64,000 nt of DNA from Nectonema munidae. Lineage: Eukaryota > Nematomorpha > Nectonematoida > Nectonematidae. Numbering within the stretch: the stretch's first letter is position 1; each line of letters starts with the position of its first letter. The DNA lies in the NCBI GenBank assembly GCA_030549495.1, contig JAUIRK010000885.1, forward strand, positions 434,001 to 498,000, written 5' to 3'. This document shows positions 50,101 through 59,100 of this stretch, piece by piece. The notes under the pieces are model-generated. The model did not search any database and was not told the DNA's origin. It worked only from the letters and a program-made list of their open reading frames with translations. The position numbers were made by a program, and so were the translations under genes.

Positions 50101-53100
50101 ATGAAAAAGAATTTCTACTAATTAATTATTTACTAATGTACCCTATACTTTATAAGCAGCATAAAATTCTAAAATAAAAAAAATATATTATTAAAACTTT
50201 ATACCAAATTAAATAAAAAAAATCGGAATTGACATAAATTGATGTTTTAATGAACACTTCAAGAACGCCCAATCATCACTTTCTATTTCTTGTTGTTATG
50301 CTCTTGCTTGATTTATATTCTGCACAGATTTGTGTTCTTTAATTTTTAGTTGCACAGTAAAATTTCTTATGGCAACAAATTTAGGCGATTTTATTATTCT
50401 TAAGATGCAAGTATTTTTCACCTTTATTTTTCGGTGATTGAAAATAGAGGAGAATTCACACGAGGGAATTTGGAAGAATGACGAAAAAATTTGCTCTCAA
50501 TAATTAATTGTATGGCGAAAAGTCGGCATATCCAAAATTGATTTAAAATTCAAGTGTGCCACTTTTTAAAGTCAAAATAAGCACCTACTTTTGTTGCTTT
50601 TTGCTGGGCTCTGAATTTCACTATCTCATTCAGAGCAAAATCTACCAGTTAGTGATTGACTGAGGGATTACCTAGCCTCCACGTGAATACGGGATTAGTG
50701 TGTGCAAATTTTGTAACACTTGCAGCAGTAAAGATGAATAATTGTTGTACCATCCAACTTCTATGGCAGCCGCCGTGTGACATTGTTGGATTCATGTCTG
50801 CTAAAATTTGTTTTAGATGTTCCCTGCACTTTTCTAAAAACTCTTGACTACATGAGCTGAGCATAATGTAGGGATAAAATTTGACTTTATTCATAAGTAT
50901 TTTTTTGAAAATGTGAGAAAAATCTGTTTTTACATAATAGTACTCTTTTATATAAGAGGATTACTAGAACACTAGAAGAAAGTTTTTGGAAATTTATTGT
51001 ATCAAAATAGATGACATCTATAAATTCGAACTACTCAAATGTCTTCTCCATTTTTCTCGTTTTTCCCCTCCTGCTCTGTCTCATTTAAATTTCTTTTCAC
51101 TAAATACTATACATGATAATAATTTTTTCATTCATAGATTATATCTTCCCGGATCAAAAAAAGTTTCATGTAAACCAGGGGCGGGCAACATCCGGCCCGC
51201 GGTCCACATTGGGTCCGCGATTAAATTTCCTCAACCATCGAGCCAGACATGGAAATACTTCTTCATGGCAAATAGCACCAGCAGTCTCATTGATTTGTAG
51301 AGTGTTCAATGCAATTTTTGTACAATTTATTCATGTATTATACTTTTTTTTCAATCAATGTATTATACAAAATCAATGATAAATTGATGTAAGTTTACAT
51401 GTAATGAATGTATTATACAAAATATAGTAATTCTGAGATTTCGTTTTTCACTCCGGCCCGCGATCTCCTTCCAAAAGTCTCATCTGGCCCTCACTCTGAA
51501 AAGGTTGCCCGCCCCTGATTTAAACAATCACTTTCTTATAAAGTCTCAACTTTTTGGAACGAATTTATTAAAGCCTTTTCTATCTCTCTCTATGTTATTC
51601 AATGATAAATATTGCAAATTAAAAGACAAAATTAATCTTTTCTAACAATAATTATGATGATTGTAATAAAACAAACTGTTATATTTGTAAAAAAGTTAAA
51701 ACTTCTATAGAAACTATTTTCCCATTTTTATATTTACATCTACATAATAGGCATAATATATGTGTACACAATATAAAACATACCTGTAAAATGAAACAGG
51801 ATATCATATTGTACATAGCATTAATAACGTATTTTCACTTTTTAATTTTTTTGTCATCTGTTTGTTTTTAGAGTTTTGTATATTAGGTGTGTGTGTGTGT
51901 GTTCACATTCTACCTTTTATATATTTATTTTATTCAAGAATTGTCAGCTATCTTTTTTTCTGTTTATATGCTCCATTTAAATTCTAAAGAGCTTAGAAGA
52001 TGGATGGTAGTGCAGCCAGCGGCTTTTATTAGCCCTTTGTACCACCTTGTTAGTTAACAAAATAAATTTCTTTCTTTATATTTCGCCTTGTTATTTTTGA
52101 GAAAGATTTTGTTTTGCAATTCCTTGCTGATTAATTTGGGAACCTAAGTTATGTTAAAATGTAATACACACTTTTTTCTATTTTATTTTAAGAAGATAAC
52201 AAATTCAATCGACAACTTAAAAGGAGGAAAGATGAAGGAGTTGGATGAGAAAGTAGAGAAAGTATCTGCAATGATTAAAAGCATTGATTCTGAAGTTGCT
52301 ACACTTCGAGGAATCCGCGTACAAATGGTTACAATAGAACAAAACTACGATATTAAACTTATCAAGTATTCTTATGTTTTGTTATGTCTAAAAAGTATAG
52401 ATCCTTTTTCAATACCCACAGTTCAATCATTGTATTCTATATTTACTATACGAAGTGTATATTCAGTTTGACTGCCACCAAATATTTGATTTTTTTTAAA
52501 AATGTGCAAATCGGTTATTTTAATCATGCTATTATATTTGTCAAAGTGTTACATTAAAGCGAGATGAAATAAATACTATTCATCTTTTAATGAACAATTT
52601 ATGTAGATGTATGACATGTTAATTTTTTTAAAATGAAAGAGATTTGAGGAAATAATAAATTTTTTTATCTTTCATTTCTTCATTTCCCAATAGAATAAGA
52701 AATCTTCAAAATAGTTTGAAAAACTTTGATAATCTCAAACATGATATCAAAATCAATCTTTCTAATGAAGTTTCCAAGCTCAAGAATAATTACTTTCAAA
52801 AAATTTCAAAATTTAGAGTAAGGCAAAAATTTTACATTTTTCTTGATCTTAATTTTCATCATTTAATTAGAACTTTTTGTGTGCCGTCTATAAATGTTTG
52901 TCTGAAACTGCGAAACAAAATGAAAATTTAGAAGTAGAAAAAACGAAACTTGAAAAAGAATGCGAAATTTTGATTGACGAAATACAACAGTTAAAGGTTA
53001 TTTCCTTTCCTACTTTGCTCTTGAGAAATCATTGTATTTGTTCAAGGAAGTTGAGCTAACTTATGAAATCTCTTCGTTGACTGAAAAGTACAATGAGAGT

Positions 53101-56100
53101 AAACAACAATTTCAGAAATTCTGTTCCTTACCGCCCTCTAAAACACAATTAACAGAAGCACTTCTTGAAGTAAGCTCTTTCTTTTCTCTTTCCATTTATT
53201 TATCTCTTTTTTCCAAAGAAATTTTCCCAGTTTCCTAAATCTTCTTCAGAGCTTGAGGAACTTTTGAAAATAAATGAAAGTAAAGCAAATATGCTCGAAG
53301 ACGTTCAAGAATGCGTAAGTATAATTATATCTAGGATTCAATATGTATATTAATTTTTTGCTGAAATCGCCATAATCAACAAAGAAGCTTATCACTAAGA
53401 GATAGAAACATCTATTCACATTAAAAGTTTTATTATTTTGCTTTGAAATCTTATTATATGTACGGCTAAGTAGTATACTACGTAAATTTTTCAAAATTTT
53501 TACTCTAAAATTTAAATTGACTTATATCCTGTTAAAAAGTATCATTGTTGATTTATTTTGTGAATACATTTTTTTTCGTTTTCATAACTCATGAACTTAC
53601 ATGTAGTTTCTTGTCTGAATATGAAACTAAATAATTTAGATTAGAGGCTCACATCCTCAAAATTTGGGTGGGGGAGAACTTTTTCTATAATTTCCAAAAT
53701 TTATTAAAAAAGAATTTTGTCCTATGAGCACACCACCTTTATTACCTTGCATTATACTTACACTGCCAGCTCCCAATCCCAACATAACTGTACGACTGTA
53801 ACATTATCCTCTAATGTTAATATGCAAATGACATTGAATTATATTTATAACACCTTTTAATGTACTCACTATCCAAGACACAATTACATTTATAAAACCT
53901 TTAAGCCTTAATGTACTCACAAGGACACACTCACACACACATATACACATACCTACATAACATATACATATATGTAAATAAAGAAACTAGAGGCGTCACT
54001 TCTTTGGATCTTCACCGTAATCTACAAAGGCTATCAACGAGCCAGAGAAAAAGTGAAGAATGAAGACCTCTGCCAATTCACCGTTATCATCATCAACAAA
54101 AGACTATCAATGAGCCAAGAAGACTGAAAATCTCTACTAACTTTCGTTAACATAATAAAATTATATCCTGAATTACACGTTCAACGTAGCAACGGCTTTT
54201 ATCAAGTCAAGTTACCTTGTTTGTAATTCTGATTGCAACACTACCTTCTAGCTCAGTGGTCTTCAACTAGAGTCCGCCGTCCTCTAGTAAATCGCGAATC
54301 AGTTCTATGTGGACCAAGAAGGGGTCACTCTGTGGATTATTTAACTCTTCCAAGTGAAGTCTGAAAACTGTGGTCTGGCACGGTATCCGGTAATTTCATC
54401 GCGGTTATTTCATCGTGGTAATTTTATGGCATAGTAAATTCATCGTGATGCAATACATCGTTGGTATTTTCATCGTTAAGTATTTTCATCGTACAGTAAT
54501 TACATCGTCATATTAATTTTATGCTTGACGCTCAATGTTTTTTTGTAAATATCCCTTTATAATTTTTTTAAGTTTATTACGAACTTTTGTAAATGTTCTA
54601 ATATCATAAAAAACTAATTCTTAAATATAAGGTTTTCATATTATCAGGCTATAATGATAAAATAAAACAATATCTCCTTCTGACTTAAATAGCCTTGAAA
54701 TATGTTTAAATTCCTTAATATTTAAGGAAAGTTAAAAAAAGTATCTAATTTAATTTAAAAAAATAATATATATATATATTAATCTTTGTGTTTTTTTAGT
54801 TTCATAAAAATCCCCCTAACCTATTTTAACCTTCGATTATCTTGTGACACCGCAAGGAAGTAATGGTTAATCCATAAATCTCGCGATGTAATCACTATAC
54901 GATGAAAATACCAACGATGAATTGCATCACGATGAATTTACTATGCCATGAAATTACCGCGATGAAATTACAGTGAACCGTCTGGCACAATAGGAATAAA
55001 TATGCCAGTATTTATATTGCCCACTCAGCTCACGTGAAGGTGTCTTATGACAATATAAAGCTCTTTATATTGGAAGTTGTCAATTTTCTAAAGTCAAGCA
55101 GGGTATCTTGCTGAATGATAATCCATTTAAGGAGCTTCTGAAATTGAAAGCATTCGAAACATTTAAGTCACTCTGCCATGTCTTCCTTGGAAACAAAGAG
55201 TTTCATATTACTAAGATTGCATCGATAAGTTATTACGGTTTTATAAAGATATGGGATGCTTATCATCACTTACTTCACTTTCTCCACTTCCAACGCAACT
55301 TCTTTTCTCTTTTCTTCCTCCGCAGTGAATGATGAGCCAAGACATTTTTAGGATGAAGAGCAACTACTAACGTAACTAGAAGCCCAGCATGATGGCTGAC
55401 TTCTGCTCGATTGTCTTACCTGATATTTCAGGGCCAAATTAGACAAAAGTGTCTATAAAATCCTACTTCTAATTGTCTTCTGTACTATGATGCGTGTCTT
55501 TATTATCTATTTAATTTAGTTCCATTAGTGATCTGTATCTATTCTTTTTTCTTCAATATATCTTTGAAACAGATCAAATAGACACATTATATTTTGTATT
55601 TATGTCCAGTATAATAAAACTAGGGTATGTTAAAGGAAAAAAACTAGACGTCACAGCATAACTGTTCCGAAATTTAAATTCACCATAACAAAATTAGTAA
55701 AAAAAAACCTATTCACATACTTGCTTCTAAGTAAATTTTTTTGTAAACCAGTGTAATTAGTCTTAACTTGAAGCCATTCATTACCATCTAAAATATAGAA
55801 AACAAATAAAAGAGCATGAATGCATTCTCATGACTTCAATGCGAACGAGAAGCATTTTTAGATCACGGATGAGGTCGTAGCATCAACAATTAATTTGACA
55901 CTTCTTTTTTAAATTTTGAATTTTTTTAATCAAATATAGATAGATTGATATAACGATGAAAGAGGAGGTCCTGAACTTTAAAAAGAGGCATTGATTGCTG
56001 AAAGAGTGATTATAGCAAAGGTAATGCGAGTGACAAATTGACTCAAAATTAAGAATCCTGTACATAGGTTGTTGTCATTCGTTATGAATAAAATTATTTA

Positions 56101-59100
56101 AAAATATAATTCTTTCAATTTGAGTGTATTAGCTTTGTGATTGAATATACCCCTAATTATTTTCCTTTGAATTGTAAATAAACTCGAACAATTCGTATGT
56201 CTCCAACAACTATTAGGATTGAGTAAGGATTTGTATAATAAAGTTTTAATTTGCCCATGAAGGAAAGATAATAATAATCTGTGCAATTTTGAGTATAAGA
56301 AGTTAAACTTGGTTGGAGAATTCGTGTAGCTTTTCAAATTTCATTTAGGCTGAAATATAATTTATGGAGTGATCAGCAACGCTTTAGAAGAAAGCATAGG
56401 TATTTTTTAGGGCTTAATGCAAAAATCTTTAGCCAAGAAAAATACCACAAGACTGGAGAAAAATCCCTGTCATTCTAATATATAAATGGAAGGAATATAT
56501 CCAGGAATTCACCATAACAAAATTAGTAAAAAAAAACCTATTCACATACTTGCTTCTAAGTAAATTTTTTTGTAAACCAGTGTAATTAGTCTTAACTTGA
56601 AGCCATTCATTACCATCTAAAATATAGAAAACAAATAAAAGAGCATGAATGCATTCTCATGACTTCAATGCGAACGAGAAGCATTTTTAGATCACGGATG
56701 AGGTCGTAGCATCAACAATTAATTTGACACTTCTTTTTTAAATTTTGAATTTTTTTAATCAAATATAGATAGATTGATATAACGATGAAAGAGGAGGTCC
56801 TGAACTTTAAAAAGAGGCATTGATTGCTGAAAGAGTGATTATAGCAAAGGTAATGCGAGTGACAAATTGACTCAAAATTAAGAATCCTGTACATAGGTTG
56901 TTGTGATTCGTTATGAATAAAATTATTTAAAAATATAATTCTTTCAATTTGAGTGTATTAGCTTTGTGATTGAATATACCCCTAATTATTTTCCTTTGAA
57001 TTGTAAATAAACTCGAACAATTCGTATGTCTCCAACAACTATTAGGATTGAGTAAGGATTTGTATAATAAAGTTTTAATTTGCCCATGAAGGAAAGATAA
57101 TAATAATCTATGCAATTTTGAGTATAAGAAGTTAAACTTGGTTGGAGAATTCGTGTAGCTTTTCAAATTTCATTTAGGCTGAAATATAATTTATGGAGTG
57201 ATCAGCAACGCTTTAGAAGAAAGCATAGGTATTTTTTAGGGCTTAATGCAAAAATCTTTAGCCAAGAAAAATACCACAAGACTGGAAAAAAATCCCTGTC
57301 ATTCTAATATATAAATGGAAGGAATATATCCAGGAATGTAAAAACTTCAGAGGCATAAAAATTCATTTATTCGCAATAATTTTCCGTGAAACAACAATTT
57401 ATGGAATCAAGAATCATGATCATCATCATCAAAGTGTCGTATCCATTTGGACTTGGGCAACCAATGAGCGCCAGAATTTGTTTTCTAGTTTACCATGGTT
57501 TTAGTCTTGGAGATATTACGTGGTGAGGTCTCCAGTTCTCTTCCACGCCGTAATTTTAAGCTACGGACCTAGCCTTTGTCTAATCTGACTAACTGCAAGG
57601 CATCGGTAACTAGGCTTATTTGAAGGCGGGCTTACTGGTCCTGTCACGACATTGTCCTGAAGATGGAGCATTTTAACTTGTAGAAAGGAGTCACCCAATC
57701 TACTACTCCGTGTTGTTATGTCGTCGCTGTTCGTTCGGGCTGCTTATTCATCAAGCTAAACTTGCTTATGTCGTAGCTAACCACGATATCTGATGGCCAT
57801 TTCACTATCCACAACCTGCGGACCCGCTCTCTAGCTGTTCCACCTCAGCCGAGAGGAATCAAGAATAGGGTTTAGTATATAGAGAGATGTGGCTTTTGAA
57901 AAAAAATTAATGGAATGTTATCTGCATGGGCGAATATTCTCTTTCTATTACTATTAAATTGTTTAACATGTCATTAAAGTAAATTGTGAATAAAAGTGGC
58001 CTAAGTGGTGAATGCATTTTGTTATGCTTGAGTTTCTTTTATTAGCAGATGTAGACAATTTTCTATTATCTAAGTAGGGTGTAATTATATTAGAGGATCT
58101 TTCGTGATTGAAATACGATTTAATCTTGTTTTCCATAACAATATGAGATAGAGAGTATGTAATGCAGCGGATAAATCAAGGTAAAAATTTGGCAGTACTC
58201 ATCCCAATCTTAAAGTATGTGGTATATTATCTAGCTTTCTAAAACTAAATAGCCTTGATAAAACTTACTCTTTAATTTAAAAAAGTTAAATATCTTCTCA
58301 AACTCTTTAGAAACGTCTGCAACAATGTTAATACATCTGAAGTTTGGAATTGTTTCCGCGTCATCGGCTTTGTGAACAGGAAAAACCCTTGTTAATTTGA
58401 CAACTAGAATATACTCAAGTATCGATATCTTTATTAAATATTGAGTCCACGCGTGATATCTCTATTTGTTCAGTTATGGACGAAAGCTATATTCTTGGGA
58501 TTGATACCTAGAATAAAATAAATAAATAAAATGCAATCGCTTTTACCAATTTTATACGGACTAAAGAACAATATATTGACATCTTTTTTGATGTAGGTGA
58601 TAGCGGACTACACTAAAAGAAAGGATAAGATACTGCAGCTAGAACAAGAATTTGGCATGCTAAAAGAAGAGTATGATTCCAACGAAGTCAAATATAAAAG
58701 TTTGATGTACGAATGGTTGAAGAAAGTGAATGGCCTAATAAAGGATATCAATAACTTGTTTTCACGTTTGTTTAACTCCACTGGCGCAATGGGCGAAGTG
58801 GCGTTGTTACAGCCTTTAAATGAAAATATCGGTGAGTATGGCATTTCTATCAGAGTCAAGTTTAGGGAAGAAGAAGCTCTTCACCAATTGACATCTCGTT
58901 TACAGTCTGGAGGTGAGAGAAGTGTTTCTACCGTCTTTTATCTTCTAGCTCTACAGGTTCTTTCTTTTTCATATTCTGCTAATATTTTCTAATTTTTGAC
59001 AGAATTTATATGTATAGATGTTTGCGTTTTCTCACTATATATCGTGAAAATTTAGCGTCACATTGAAACTTGTGTAAAATGTTGCTGGCCTAACTTAAAC

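Larger units (their letters stand above)
55660..58440 (-). mobile_element. LINE reverse transcriptase remnant (Jockey/CR1-like), rearranged
   Basis: Minus-strand fragments in order from the right: R-V-F-P-V-H-K-A-D-D-A-E-T-I-P-N-F-R and S-K-E-F-E-K-I-F (58270-58400; consensus R-I-x-P-I-x-K-x-G-D...N-Y-R-P-I-S), then F-Y-L-D-L-S-A-A (near 58175), P-L-L-F-T-I-Y-F-N-D-M-L-N-N (near 57990) and A-D-N-I-P-L-I, then after a GC-richer insert (57340-57880) the C-terminal part L-L-Y-K-S-L-L-N-P-N ... F-T-I-Q-R-K-I-I-R-G-I-F, present twice by tandem duplication. Many frame breaks: dead. Confidence 0.65.
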
